Below, piece after piece: positions 51,051 through 61,859 of a stretch of DNA of 64,000 nucleotides. This DNA is from Rhodospirillaceae bacterium. GTDB taxonomy: Bacteria > Pseudomonadota > Alphaproteobacteria > DSM-16000 > Inquilinaceae. Position numbers and translations under genes: made by a program. The first letter of the stretch is position 1; each line of letters begins with the position of its first letter. The stretch lies in NCBI GenBank assembly GCA_020638575.1, contig JACKIH010000003.1, positions 539,501 to 603,500 of the forward strand, given 5' to 3'. The notes under the pieces are model-generated. The model was not told the origin of the DNA and ran no database searches. It saw only the letters and a list, made by a program, of their open reading frames with translations.

Positions 51051-51752
51051 ATGGCCCGTCACCGACTGGTTGCGACCGCCGAGGATCCCAGGGACGCCAT
51101 GGTGGTCCTCGACAACGTGCATATGAGCTACCCCACCCGCCAGGGCATCAAGCACGTGTTCCGCGGTTTGTCGGCCGTGTTTCCGGCGCGCCGGCGCATC
51201 GGCATTCTCGGCCGCAACGGGGCCGGCAAGTCGACCTTGCTCAGCCTCGTCTGCGGGGCACTTGAGCCCGACTTCGGCCGCATCATCCGCCCTGCCGGCT
51301 CCGTCTCCTGGCCGATCGGGCTCGTCGGTATCACCCAGCCGCGGCTGACCGCCGTCGACAATATCCGGTTCGTGTCGCGGATCTACGGCGTCGACTGGCG
51401 CGACGTGTTCGAATACGTGGCGGATTTTAGCGAGTTGGGGCGAGACCTGTGGAACCCCGTCAGCACCTATTCCAGCGGCATGCGCTCGCGCTTCAACGTG
51501 GGCGTAGCCCTGGCCATCCAGTTCGACTGGTATCTGATGGACGAAGCGCTGTCGGCGGGCGACCCGCGCTTCCGCGAGCGCACGCGCCAAGCGCTGGCGG
51601 CACGCATCGGCCAGGTCTCATTGCTCATGGTGAGCCATGTGCCGAAGAATATCCGCCAATACTGCGACACCGCCGCTCTGCTGATGGACGGCCGGCTCTA
51701 CTTCTTCGACGACGTCGAAGACGGCATCAAAGCCTATAACGAGATGGTGTAG
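51051..51752 (+). CDS. Capsule/polysaccharide ABC exporter ATPase (KpsT-like)
   Basis: ATPase of 233 residues. It has Walker A GRNGAGKST (K60), a divergent signature YSSGMRSRF, Walker B YLMDEAL and the switch His in MVSHV, all typical of KpsT/Wzt. KpsT with KpsM moves lipid-linked polysaccharide across the inner membrane. No KpsM-type permease gene is present in the window, so the partner must be elsewhere. GGGGG precedes the ATG. A composite hairpin follows the stop by two bases. Confidence 0.9.
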   Translation: MARHRLVATAEDPRDAMVVLDNVHMSYPTRQGIKHVFRGLSAVFPARRRIGILGRNGAGKSTLLSLVCGALEPDFGRIIRPAGSVSWPIGLVGITQPRLTAVDNIRFVSRIYGVDWRDVFEYVADFSELGRDLWNPVSTYSSGMRSRFNVGVALAIQFDWYLMDEALSAGDPRFRERTRQALAARIGQVSLLMVSHVPKNIRQYCDTAALLMDGRLYFFDDVEDGIKAYNEMV

Positions 51753-51753
51753 A

Positions 51754-51797
51754 GCACGGTCCGATCAGACGCATTCGCGTCTGGCCGGACGTCGTGC
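51754..51797. terminator. Long composite hairpin between convergent kpsT-like and XRE genes
   Basis: Nested arms pair: GCACG (51754-51758) with CGTGC (51793-51797), GTCCG (51759-51763) with CGGAC (51786-51790), and CAGACGC (51766-51772) with GCGTCTG (51777-51783). Two small internal loops separate them. It lies exactly between the two convergent stops and is probably a bidirectional terminator. The tidy arms could also mark a REP-like element. Confidence 0.65.
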
Positions 51798-51817
51798 ACT
51801 ACGCAATTGGCAACGCT

Positions 51818-52270
51818 CTAGGACGTTTCGAGCGCCGCCACCTCGCGCGACAGCGCGCGCGTCAGGTCGATCAGCCGCTGGCGCACTGCGGGATCGGCGA
51901 TCCGGTAGTACGCGCGCACCAATTCCAGAGTCTCGCGGGTGGTCATCCGCTCCGGCTCGTCGCTTTCCGCCACGATGGTATCGTAGGGTTCGGCCGAAGC
52001 CGGCAAGCCGTCGAAGAAGTAAGTGACCGGTACGTCGAGAATCCGGGTCAACAGATGCAGCCGGCTGGCACTGATGCGATTGGCGCCGCGCTCGTACTTC
52101 TGGATCTGCTGGAACGAAACCCCAAAAGCTTCCGCGAGCCTTTCCTGGCTCATGCCAAGAAGCGTTCGCCGTTGGCGCAACCGATTGCCGACATGCATGT
52201 CGACAGGATCGGGACCATCCGCCGTTATAGTCTTCCGGCGCTTGGGGGGAAACTGAGCCACTCTAGCCAT
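51818..52270 (-). CDS. XRE-family HTH regulator
   Basis: Protein of 150 residues with a Cro/CI-type HTH at about residues 25-80 (VGNRLRQRRTLLGMSQERLAEAFGVSFQQIQKYERGANRISASRL). A C-terminal helical part (TRETLELVRAYYRIADPAVRQRLIDLTRALSREV) follows. This form is common and often multi-copy in alphaproteobacteria. It could regulate the adjacent capsule-type genes. The ATG at 52270 was chosen; a GTG 14 codons upstream and an internal ATG before MHVGNRL are alternatives. Confidence 0.85.
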   Translation of the reverse strand: MARVAQFPPKRRKTITADGPDPVDMHVGNRLRQRRTLLGMSQERLAEAFGVSFQQIQKYERGANRISASRLHLLTRILDVPVTYFFDGLPASAEPYDTIVAESDEPERMTTRETLELVRAYYRIADPAVRQRLIDLTRALSREVAALETS

Positions 52271-52442
52271 TCTGCTGTGATCCACTGTTGCGAAAACACA
52301 ATGAGCAACCACGCCCCCACCGTGGATGACCCACTACACGTATCGGATACGCCAACGTGCCGAGGCACGCAAGGTTAAACGTACCGATCTAATGTAACTC
52401 CATTGAACAGCTATGCACCTGATGCGACGCTTGGCCGCCCGG

Positions 52443-54563
<2,121 letters not shown>

Positions 54564-54573
54564 GGCGGCCTCC

Positions 54574-55530
54574 TCAGTCCTTCAGCGACACCTCGCGCAA
54601 CCCGTCGGCCAACATGTTGAGGCCGAGGACCAGCGAAGAGATCGCGATGCAGGGGAACAGGGTCGAATGGGGTGAGGTGAACACGACCTCGCGGTTTTCG
54701 GCGATCAGGTTACCCCAGTTGGGATCGGGCGGTGGCAGCCCGAGGCCGAGGAAGCCGAGCACGCCGAGCGTGATGGTGGTGTAGCCCAGCCGCAGGCAGG
54801 CATCGACGATCAGGGGGCCGCGGGCGTTGGGCAGGATCTCCACGAACATGATGTAGAGGCTGCTTTCACCGCGGGTCTGGGCCGCCCCCACATAGTCGCG
54901 GTTGCGCAGGTCCAGCACGAGGCCGCGCACGATACGCATGATGCCGGGTGCGCTGGCGAAGGTGACGGCCAGCACGATGTTCAGGTCCGATGGCCCAAAC
55001 GCGGTGATGATGACGACGTAGAGCACCAGCACCGGGAACGACAGGATGATATCCCCGATGCGGCTGAGCACGTCGTCGATCCAGCCGCGCTTGTAGCCCG
55101 CCAGCAGCCCCATGGCGATGCCCACGGCATAGGCGCAGGCCGTGGCCAGCGGCGCGAAGAACAGCACCGACTGGGCGCCGTAGATGATGCGCGACAGCAC
55201 GTCCTGGCCAAGCTGGTCGCCGCCCAGCCAGAAGCACTCGCTGCCGTCGGTCGTGGCGATGCCCTGGTCGTTGAGATAGCGCTGGCCGGGTTCGGCACAG
55301 CTCATCGGCGACGCGTTGAGCAGCGGGCCGATCTGTTGGGTGGGGTCGTAGGGCGCCAGCACCGGCGCGAACACCGCGATCAGCACCCAGAAGAGGACGA
55401 TGCCCAGCCCGATCGTCCCGACCCAGCTTTCCCGGATGAGACCGATCGCCTTGATGGAGCGCAGGGCCGGATGCTGTCGGCGCGGGATCACCGAATCCGC
55501 TGGACCGGGATCTGTGGGGACACTGGTCAT
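54574..55530 (-). CDS. Peptide-type ABC transporter permease 2 (DppC-like)
   Basis: Permease of 318 residues with an N-terminal cytoplasmic stretch, a first membrane segment (GTIGLGIVLFWVLIAVFAPVLAPYD) typical of DppC/OppC, and a periplasmic insert of about 50 residues before the binding-protein-dependent transport domain (LLAGYKRGWIDDVLSRIGDIILSFPVLVL). The EAA-type loop is seen as RNRDYVGAAQTRGESS. The ATG overlaps the DppB-like stop (ATGA at 55527-55530). The fused ATPase gene follows after 10 bases. Confidence 0.9.
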   Translation of the reverse strand: MTSVPTDPGPADSVIPRRQHPALRSIKAIGLIRESWVGTIGLGIVLFWVLIAVFAPVLAPYDPTQQIGPLLNASPMSCAEPGQRYLNDQGIATTDGSECFWLGGDQLGQDVLSRIIYGAQSVLFFAPLATACAYAVGIAMGLLAGYKRGWIDDVLSRIGDIILSFPVLVLYVVIITAFGPSDLNIVLAVTFASAPGIMRIVRGLVLDLRNRDYVGAAQTRGESSLYIMFVEILPNARGPLIVDACLRLGYTTITLGVLGFLGLGLPPPDPNWGNLIAENREVVFTSPHSTLFPCIAISSLVLGLNMLADGLREVSLKD

Positions 55531-56459
55531 GTGAAGCGGATCCTCGGGTTGAGGTAGGTGTAGCCGATATCGGCGATGGTCTGGGTGCCCACCGCCACCA
55601 CCACCGCGACCATGGCGCAGGCCTGGATCAGGTCGATGTCGGTGTTCTGTGCCGCTTCCAGAAGGAGCGCCCCGAACCCGTCGTAGGAGAAGAAGAACTC
55701 CACCACGATAACGCCCGAGAGCAGCCAGTTGATCTGCAGGATGATCACCGTGAACGGCGCGATCAGAGCGTTGCGCAACGCGTGGCGCAGGATCACCCGG
55801 CGATAGGGCAGCCCCTTCAGGACGGCGGTTCGGATGTACGGGCTCTGCATCACCTCGGCCATGGAGGCCCGCATCATGCGGGCGATGTAGCCGAAGCCGT
55901 AAAGCACCAGCACGCTCACCGGCAGGATCATCTGCGTCCAGTTGAAGGCGCTGCCGGAGCCGACGGTGCCTTCCAGCCAGCCCAGCGCAAACACGAAGAT
56001 GGTGGACAGCAGCACGGCACTGGCGAATTCCGGCACCGATGTGGTGACCACCGAGAGGAAGGAGATGGAGCGGTCCATCCGCGAGCCTTCCTTCATCCCC
56101 GACAGGATGCCGAGCCCGAGGGACAGCGGCACCATGATCGCGAAGACGAAGAAGGCGAGAATGCCGGTGTTGCCCAGGCGGTCCCACAAGATGTCCGACA
56201 CGGGCTCGCGAAACCGCGTGGACTCCCCGAAATCCCCGGACAGCATGTCGCCGATCCACTCGAAGTAGCGGACGTAGATCGGCCGGTTGTAGCCCTCGGC
56301 CTCCAGCCAGTGCGCTGCCTGTTCTTGGGTGATGTAGGGTCCCAGAACGCGGGTCGGCAACGTGCCGACGTTCACTTCCAGGAGCAAGATCAGCAGGATC
56401 GACACGGCAATCATGGTTAACACCATGTATGCCGCACGCTTGGCGAGGAATATGACCAA
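55527..56459 (-). CDS. Peptide-type ABC transporter permease 1 (DppB-like)
   Basis: Permease of 310 residues with about six membrane segments. DppB features are an N-terminal first segment followed by RPIYVRYFEWIGDMLSGDFGES, and the cytoplasmic EAA loop in RASMAEVMQSPYIRTAVLKGLPYRRVILRHALRNALI. The apparent start is TTG (56459..56457) with GGAG nine bases upstream; no better start is in frame near the expected N-terminus. It follows the binding-protein gene after a hairpin and overlaps the DppC-like gene. Confidence 0.88.
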   Translation of the reverse strand: MVIFLAKRAAYMVLTMIAVSILLILLLEVNVGTLPTRVLGPYITQEQAAHWLEAEGYNRPIYVRYFEWIGDMLSGDFGESTRFREPVSDILWDRLGNTGILAFFVFAIMVPLSLGLGILSGMKEGSRMDRSISFLSVVTTSVPEFASAVLLSTIFVFALGWLEGTVGSGSAFNWTQMILPVSVLVLYGFGYIARMMRASMAEVMQSPYIRTAVLKGLPYRRVILRHALRNALIAPFTVIILQINWLLSGVIVVEFFFSYDGFGALLLEAAQNTDIDLIQACAMVAVVVAVGTQTIADIGYTYLNPRIRFT

Positions 56460-56533
56460 GGCTTTGCACTCCAGAGGCTGCGAGCGATCCCAGGGCTAGC
56501 GCCGGGCCTCCGTCAACGCACGTCCGGCCAATG

Positions 56534-56575
56534 CCGGCACCGGTGGGCCCTCCCGCGGGTGGTCACCGGTGCCGG
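56534..56575 (-). terminator. Hairpin between peptide-binding-protein and permease genes
   Basis: CCGGCACCGGT (56534-56544) and ACCGGTGCCGG (56565-56575) are exact reverse complements with a 20-base spacer. The stem extends one more pair inward. It lies 19 bases past the stop of the minus-strand binding-protein gene and is not followed by a T-run. It likely tunes expression within the operon. Confidence 0.5.
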
Positions 56576-56594
56576 ATCGGTCAGCCCGTCTGGA

Positions 56595-58253
56595 TCAGGC
56601 TTCGGCGAGCCAGACGTTCTGGAGGTGGAACTCACGCGCAGGCTGCAGTTCGAACCCGCGCAGGTTGTTCCGGCTGGCGGTGTGGATGGCGCGCCAGTAG
56701 GGCTGCACGATGATGGCATCGTCGCGCAGCATGGTTTCGAGCTGGTCCATGAGCTGGCGCCGCTCGTCGACGTCGTAGGTGCCGTTGGCCTGGTCCAGCA
56801 GCATGTCGAACTCGGGGTTCGCGTAGCCGGTCTCGTTCCACGGCACGCCCGACCGGTAGGCCAGGTTGAGCACCGTCACGCCCAGCGGGCGGTGGGTCCA
56901 GGAGGTGAAGCCGAACGGCGCCACCGTCCAGCGGTCCCAGTAGGTGCCGCCGGGCATGATGTTCACCGTCAGGTTGATGCCGGCGGGGCGCACCATCTGG
57001 GCGATCACCTGGCAAGTGTTGGGCTCCCAGGTCGGCGCCGCCACGCAGTCGATGGTGATGTCGAGCCCATCGGGGTAGCCGGCTTCCGCCAGCAGCGCGC
57101 GGGCACGGTCGTAGTCCTGCGCCAGGCGCGGGATTTCGGCATACTCCGGGTGCACCGGGGCGACGTGGTGGTCTTCACCCGGCACGCCCAGGCCCTCGTA
57201 GGCCAGTTCCAGCAGCAGGTCGTGGTCGATGCAGGCCTGGATCGCCTGGCGCACCAGCAGGTTGTCGAAGGGCGGTTCGGTGACGTGCATGCGCGCCACG
57301 CCGGTCTGCGCGGTGATGGTCTCGTAGAGCACCAGCTCCTCGACCTCCTGGACCGCTGGCACCTGGCCGATCTGCATCTCGTAGATCAGGTCGACCTGGC
57401 CGGAGCGCAGGGCCGAGAGGGTGGCGTTGGTGTCGTCGCCGTGGTCGATCACTTCCACGCCGTCCACCCAGAAACCGTCGTTCCAGTATTCCCCTTCCGG
57501 ACGGCGGGCGAAGCTGGCGCGCTGGCCGACCGCATAGTCCGTCATCACGAACGGCCCGGTGCCGATGGGGGCCGCCGGGAAGTCGCCGGCAAAGTCGCGG
57601 TGGGTGATCAGGGCCGGATAGTCGGTCATCAGCTCCGGCAGGCCCAGATCGGCTGTGCGCAGGTTGAACTGCACGGTGTGGTCGTCGACCTTCACCACGC
57701 CGTCTTCGCGGATGCCGTCGCCGGCGTCGTTCTGCAGGGCGTTGAAGCGGCCGAAGTTGGAGGACCCGGTGGCGGGATCGAGCCAGCGGGTGAAGGTGGC
57801 CACCACGTCGTCGGCGGTGAACGCGTCGCCGTTGTTCCAGGTGGCGTTCTGGCGCAGCCGGAAGGTCCACTGGGTCAGGTCGTCGCTGGCTTCCCAGCTT
57901 TCCGCCAGCCACGGCCGCGCGATGTTGTCCGCACCGAGCTGCACCAGCGGTTCAATGACCATACGCAGCAGGTTGCCCTTCTGCGACCAGTCGACGGTGG
58001 ACGGATCGGTGATTTCCATCACCGGCATCGAAATGCGCAGAGTGCCGCCGCGCTGCGGGTCTTCCTGTGCCCGCGCCTGCGGGATCATCTCCTCGCCAGT
58101 AATCTCTCCAACGAGTGCGTAGGCGACCGGCGCGGAAAGGCCGAGGAGCGTTGTGGTGCGCAGGAATTCACGACGGCTCACTTTGCCAGCCGCCAAATCC
58201 TTACACATCTTGGGAATCCCTACGTGGATTCGCTCAAGTTCCTTCGTGTCCAT
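56595..58253 (-). CDS. Peptide-type ABC transporter substrate-binding protein with Tat signal
   Basis: Periplasmic receptor of 552 residues of the DppA/OppA family (SBP family 5). A twin-arginine signal, SRREFL at residues 26-31, precedes a hydrophobic stretch ending near ARAQ, so it may be exported folded. The mature part has GGTLRISMPV, WNNGDAFTADDVVATF and IGTGPFVM, characteristic of the family. AGGGAGC precedes the ATG. It is the first gene of the importer operon, with a TTGACA promoter candidate about 140 bases upstream. The ligand may be a peptide, opine or other small molecule. Confidence 0.9.
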   Translation of the reverse strand: MDTKELERIHVGIPKMCKDLAAGKVSRREFLRTTTLLGLSAPVAYALVGEITGEEMIPQARAQEDPQRGGTLRISMPVMEITDPSTVDWSQKGNLLRMVIEPLVQLGADNIARPWLAESWEASDDLTQWTFRLRQNATWNNGDAFTADDVVATFTRWLDPATGSSNFGRFNALQNDAGDGIREDGVVKVDDHTVQFNLRTADLGLPELMTDYPALITHRDFAGDFPAAPIGTGPFVMTDYAVGQRASFARRPEGEYWNDGFWVDGVEVIDHGDDTNATLSALRSGQVDLIYEMQIGQVPAVQEVEELVLYETITAQTGVARMHVTEPPFDNLLVRQAIQACIDHDLLLELAYEGLGVPGEDHHVAPVHPEYAEIPRLAQDYDRARALLAEAGYPDGLDITIDCVAAPTWEPNTCQVIAQMVRPAGINLTVNIMPGGTYWDRWTVAPFGFTSWTHRPLGVTVLNLAYRSGVPWNETGYANPEFDMLLDQANGTYDVDERRQLMDQLETMLRDDAIIVQPYWRAIHTASRNNLRGFELQPAREFHLQNVWLAEA

Positions 58254-58392
58254 TTGTGGCTCCCTGAGAGTTTTGATTTAGAAATCCGGCGCAGGTGTCC
58301 TGTGCAAAGCCGCCTTTGCTTGGTGCTCGGGGCGAATAGGACATGATGGCTCGCGGCACAGACAAACCCAGCGATGCCGGATTTCTCATGAC

Positions 58393-58420
58393 AGTATTGA
58401 TGGTTGTGCATGTCTGTCAA
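58393..58420 (-). promoter_or_regulatory. Candidate sigma-70-type promoter for the peptide importer operon
   Basis: On the minus strand a perfect -35 TTGACA (58420-58415) is followed after 16 bases by AATACT (58398-58393), a four-of-six match to the -10 consensus. It lies in the AT-richer divergent region, about 140 bases before the binding-protein start. A TTGACA at 58448-58453 on the plus strand may serve the NUDIX gene but has a poor -10. Confidence 0.4.
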
Positions 58421-58498
58421 ACCCAAATCCCCATGTTATTGGCAAGGTTGACATCGTTGTGTTGTTAACTTGCCTTGGTTTCAGTGGGATATGGCGCG

Positions 58499-59116
58499 AT
58501 GACAGAAACTGACTTGGCCGTGCCGCGTGTGCACATCGAGTCTGACACGATCGGATACGACGGGGTGTTCCGTCTGCGGCGTCTCACGTTGCGTCACCGG
58601 CGCTTCGATGGCGAATTTACTCCGCCGCTGGTCCGCGAAGTGTTCGACCGGCCCAAAGCGGTCATGATCCTGCCCTATGACCCGGTGGCCGAGCGCATCG
58701 TCCTGGTGGAGCAGTTCCGGGTGGGTGCCTTCGCCGCAGGACACAATCCCTGGATGATCGAGCTGGCGGCCGGGATGACCGAGCCGGGCGAGGCGCTCGA
58801 CGCGGTGGCCCGGCGCGAGTTGAAGGAGGAAACCGGGCTTGAGGCCCGCCACATGGAAGAATTCGCCAACTTTCTGCCGAGCCCAGGCGCCCTGTCGGAA
58901 AAGGTCACCGCCTTTGCCGCCTGCGTCGATATCTCAGGTCTGGCGGAGTTCGGCGGCAACCCCGGCGAGCACGAGGACCTGCGCCTGCACACCTGGAGCG
59001 TGGAGGAGGCCGAGCGGCGGCTCGACAACGGGTCCATCGACACCGCCATCACCCTGATCGGCGTGGCCTGGCTGCTGCGCCACCGCGAGCGCCTCAACCG
59101 CGCCTGGCGCACATAG
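58499..59116 (+). CDS. nudF: NUDIX hydrolase, ADP-ribose pyrophosphatase type
   Basis: Hydrolase of 205 residues that likely cleaves ADP-ribose to AMP and ribose 5-phosphate. The complete NUDIX box is at about residues 92-114: it starts at GMTEPGE and ends in RRELKEETGL, giving G-x5-E-x7-R-E-x2-E-E-x-G. LVEQFRVGAF precedes it and LPSPGALSEKVTAFAA follows, as in NudF proteins. The ATG at 58499 was chosen; the frame is open eight codons further. It is divergent from the peptide importer and precedes the cysteine synthase gene by about 95 bases. Confidence 0.9.
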   Translation: MTETDLAVPRVHIESDTIGYDGVFRLRRLTLRHRRFDGEFTPPLVREVFDRPKAVMILPYDPVAERIVLVEQFRVGAFAAGHNPWMIELAAGMTEPGEALDAVARRELKEETGLEARHMEEFANFLPSPGALSEKVTAFAACVDISGLAEFGGNPGEHEDLRLHTWSVEEAERRLDNGSIDTAITLIGVAWLLRHRERLNRAWRT

Positions 59117-59211
59117 CCGGTCAGCGGACACGATTGGCGGCTGCCCGGTTGCGGCGGCTCCGTGGGCTCATTACTGTCAGTACGCGTACGCCACCAAGAG
59201 CTGATGACCCC

Positions 59212-60255
59212 ATGACCGTTCGCGATGGGTTTCCGGCAACCGTCGGGAACACACCCCTCATTCGGCTTGGCCGGCTGTCCGAACAGACGGGGTGCGAGAT
59301 CCTGGGGAAGGCGGAGTTCCTCAACCCCGGCGGCTCGGTCAAGGACCGGGCAGCGCTCGCGATCATCCGCGATGCCGAAGCGCGCGGCGCCCTGCGGCCC
59401 GGCGGCGTCGTCGTCGAGGGCACGGCGGGCAACACCGGCATCGGCCTTACCCTGGTGGGCAATGCGCTCGGCTACCGGACCGTGGTGGTGATGCCGGAAA
59501 CCCAAAGCCGCGAGAAGCACGAGATGCTGCGCCTGATCGGCGCCGATCTGCGCACGGTGCCGGCGGTGCCGTACCGCGACCCGGAGAACTACGTGCACGT
59601 CTCGCGCCGCCTCGCGGAGGAACTGGCGGAACGCGAGCCGGCGGGTGCTGTCTGGGCCAACCAGTTCGACAACACCGCCAATCGCGACGGCCACCGCGCC
59701 ACCACCGGCGAGGAGATCTGGGAGCAGACCGGCGGGCGCATCGACGCCTTCACCTGCTCGGTGGGCACCGGCGGAACGCTGGCCGGCATCGGCCAGGCGC
59801 TGAAGGCGCACAATCCCGAGATCCGCGTGGTCCTGACCGACCCCATGGGGTCGGCCCTCTACCACCACTACACCAGCGGCGAGCTGAAGGCCGAGGGCAG
59901 CTCGGTCACCGAAGGCATCGGCCAGGGCCGCATCACCGCCAATCTGGCCGATGCGCCCATCGACGACGCCCAGCGGGTGAGCGACGAGGAAGCCCTGTCG
60001 ACGCTGTTCGGTCTGCTGCAGGACGAGGGCCTGCTGCTCGGCGGCTCCAGCGGCATCAATGTCGCCGGTGCGGTACGTCTGGCCAACGCCATGGGACCCG
60101 GCCACACCATTGTCACCATCCTTTGCGACGGCGGGCAGCGCTATCTGTCGAAGCTGTTCAATCCGGATTTCCTCAGGTCGAAGAACCTGCCGGTGCCGCC
60201 AAGTCTGTTGCCGCGCCCGGCGGACGCCCGGGCAGCCGGAGGGCACGTCGCATGA
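59212..60255 (+). CDS. cysK: Cysteine synthase (O-acetylserine sulfhydrylase, CysK-like)
   Basis: PLP enzyme of 347 residues that makes cysteine from O-acetylserine and sulfide. The PLP lysine is in NPGGSVKDRAA, the substrate loop is EGTAGNTGIGL (usual TSGNTG), and the phosphate loop is SVGTGGTLAG. A PETQSREKHEMLRLIGA segment is standard. The C-terminus is slightly extended (NLPVPPSLLPRPADARAAGGHVA). The ATG at 59212 fits the family start. Its stop overlaps the AlaX-like gene start (ATGA at 60252-60255), so these are coupled. Confidence 0.9.
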   Translation: MTVRDGFPATVGNTPLIRLGRLSEQTGCEILGKAEFLNPGGSVKDRAALAIIRDAEARGALRPGGVVVEGTAGNTGIGLTLVGNALGYRTVVVMPETQSREKHEMLRLIGADLRTVPAVPYRDPENYVHVSRRLAEELAEREPAGAVWANQFDNTANRDGHRATTGEEIWEQTGGRIDAFTCSVGTGGTLAGIGQALKAHNPEIRVVLTDPMGSALYHHYTSGELKAEGSSVTEGIGQGRITANLADAPIDDAQRVSDEEALSTLFGLLQDEGLLLGGSSGINVAGAVRLANAMGPGHTIVTILCDGGQRYLSKLFNPDFLRSKNLPVPPSLLPRPADARAAGGHVA

Positions 60256-60980
60256 CCACGACCGAGCTTGTGTTCCGCCAGGACGCGTACGCCCGTTCGT
60301 GCGCCGCCACCGTGGCGGCGGCGGAGGCCAACCGGGTGGTGCTCGACCGCACGGTCTTCTACCCCACCGGCGGCGGCCAGCCGGGCGATGCCGGCACGCT
60401 CTCCTGGGACGGGCAGTCGGCCCGGGTGGTGGATGCCGTGAAGGGCGAGGATGCCGACAGCGTGGTTCATCTGCTGGCGGACGGCGATCCCATTCCGGCG
60501 CCGGGCACCGCCGTCACCGCGGAAATCGACTGGGAGCGGCGCCACCGCCTGATGCGCATGCACACCACGATGCACCTGGTGTGCTCGCTGGTGGAGGGCA
60601 GCGTCACCGGTGGCCAGGTGGGCGAGGCCAAGAGCCGGCTCGATTTCAACATTCCGGCGAGTGCCGTGGACAAGGCGGAGCTGACTTCCGCCTTGAACGC
60701 GCGAATTGCCGCGGCGCTGCCCGTCGAACCCGACTGGATCGACGAGGCGACACTGGACGACAATCCCGATTTGGTGCGCACCATGTCGGTCAAGCCGCCT
60801 CGGGGGGCCGGCCGGATCCGCGTGATCCGCATCGGCTCGGTCGAGGCGCCGGCAGACTTCCAGCCTTGCGGCGGCACCCATGTCCGAAATACAGGGGAGA
60901 TTGGCGCCGTGGAGGTGACGAAGATAGAAAACAAAGGCAAGCAGAACCGGCGGATCCACATCGCACTCGTCGGCGCTTGA
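60252..60980 (+). CDS. Alanyl-tRNA editing protein (AlaX type)
   Basis: Free-standing editing domain of 242 residues that hydrolyses mischarged Ser- or Gly-tRNA(Ala). The zinc site is formed by the His pair in RMHTTMHL and the later CGGTH motif, matching the AlaRS editing domain. The N-terminal FYPTGGGQPGD block is also diagnostic. It overlaps cysK by four bases and is followed by a sulfurtransferase gene after 30 bases. The coupling to cysteine synthesis is curious; no functional link is known to me. Confidence 0.92.
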   Translation: MTTTELVFRQDAYARSCAATVAAAEANRVVLDRTVFYPTGGGQPGDAGTLSWDGQSARVVDAVKGEDADSVVHLLADGDPIPAPGTAVTAEIDWERRHRLMRMHTTMHLVCSLVEGSVTGGQVGEAKSRLDFNIPASAVDKAELTSALNARIAAALPVEPDWIDEATLDDNPDLVRTMSVKPPRGAGRIRVIRIGSVEAPADFQPCGGTHVRNTGEIGAVEVTKIENKGKQNRRIHIALVGA

Positions 60981-61010
60981 TGTTCGGGGACGGAATTCAC
61001 GGAGCGGGCT

Positions 61011-61859
61011 ATGGGTAACGAGGTCGTCGGACCGCTGGTCACAACCGACTGGTTGGCCGAGAACCTGGAACGGCCGGATGTGAAGGTCGTGGACACGATC
61101 TTCTGGATGCCGGGCCTGGACCGGATCCTGGCCGACGAATACGAGCTGGCGCACATTCCGGGCAGCTTGCTGTTCGATATCGATGCGGTCAGCGACACGG
61201 CGTCGGAGATCCCCCACATGATGCCCTCGCCCGCGCGATTCGCGGAGCTGGTCGGGCTGATGGGGATCCGCAACACCGACACCATCATCTGTGCCGACCG
61301 CATGGGCACCATGGCAGCACCTCGCGCCTGGTGGATGTTCCGCAGCTTCGGCCACGACGCGGTGGCGGTGCTCGATGGCGGCATCACCAAGTGGATGCGC
61401 GAGACTCGGCCGGTGAGCGACCAGCCGCCCACCCCGACACCTGTGGTGTTCAATGTATCGCCCCGCCCCGGCTTCTTCCGCACGATCGAGGAGATCCGGC
61501 CGGAGAGCGAGCAGGTGATCGACGTACGCGAGCCCGAGCGGTTTGCCGGCAATGCGCCGGAAGCGTGGCCGGGCCGGCGGCGCGGCCATATCCCCGGCAG
61601 TCTCAACCTGCACTACGAGGACCTGATGACGCCGGAGCGGACGTTCAAATCGCCCGACGAGCTGCGCCAGGTGATCGCAGCGGCGGGCGTCGACTTGAGC
61701 GGTCCCATCGTCGCCACCTGCGGCAGCGGCGTGACCGCCTGCATCCTGTCGCTGGCGTTGACGCTGGTCGGCCGGCCGGAGTCCACCGTCTACGACGGCT
61801 CGTGGGCGGAATGGGGCCTCAGGCTCGACAAGCCGGTCGCCATCGGCCGCTCCACCTAA
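61011..61859 (+). CDS. sseA: 3-mercaptopyruvate sulfurtransferase
   Basis: Two-domain rhodanese-fold enzyme of 282 residues that moves sulfur from 3-mercaptopyruvate to thiol acceptors or cyanide. The active-site loop is CGSGVTA with C237, the signature of mercaptopyruvate rather than thiosulfate enzymes. Both rhodanese halves carry AHIPGSLLFDID and GHIPGSLNLHYED. GGAG precedes the ATG. It follows cysK and the AlaX-like gene and may share their transcript, giving a small cysteine/sulfur group. Confidence 0.92.
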   Translation: MGNEVVGPLVTTDWLAENLERPDVKVVDTIFWMPGLDRILADEYELAHIPGSLLFDIDAVSDTASEIPHMMPSPARFAELVGLMGIRNTDTIICADRMGTMAAPRAWWMFRSFGHDAVAVLDGGITKWMRETRPVSDQPPTPTPVVFNVSPRPGFFRTIEEIRPESEQVIDVREPERFAGNAPEAWPGRRRGHIPGSLNLHYEDLMTPERTFKSPDELRQVIAAAGVDLSGPIVATCGSGVTACILSLALTLVGRPESTVYDGSWAEWGLRLDKPVAIGRST

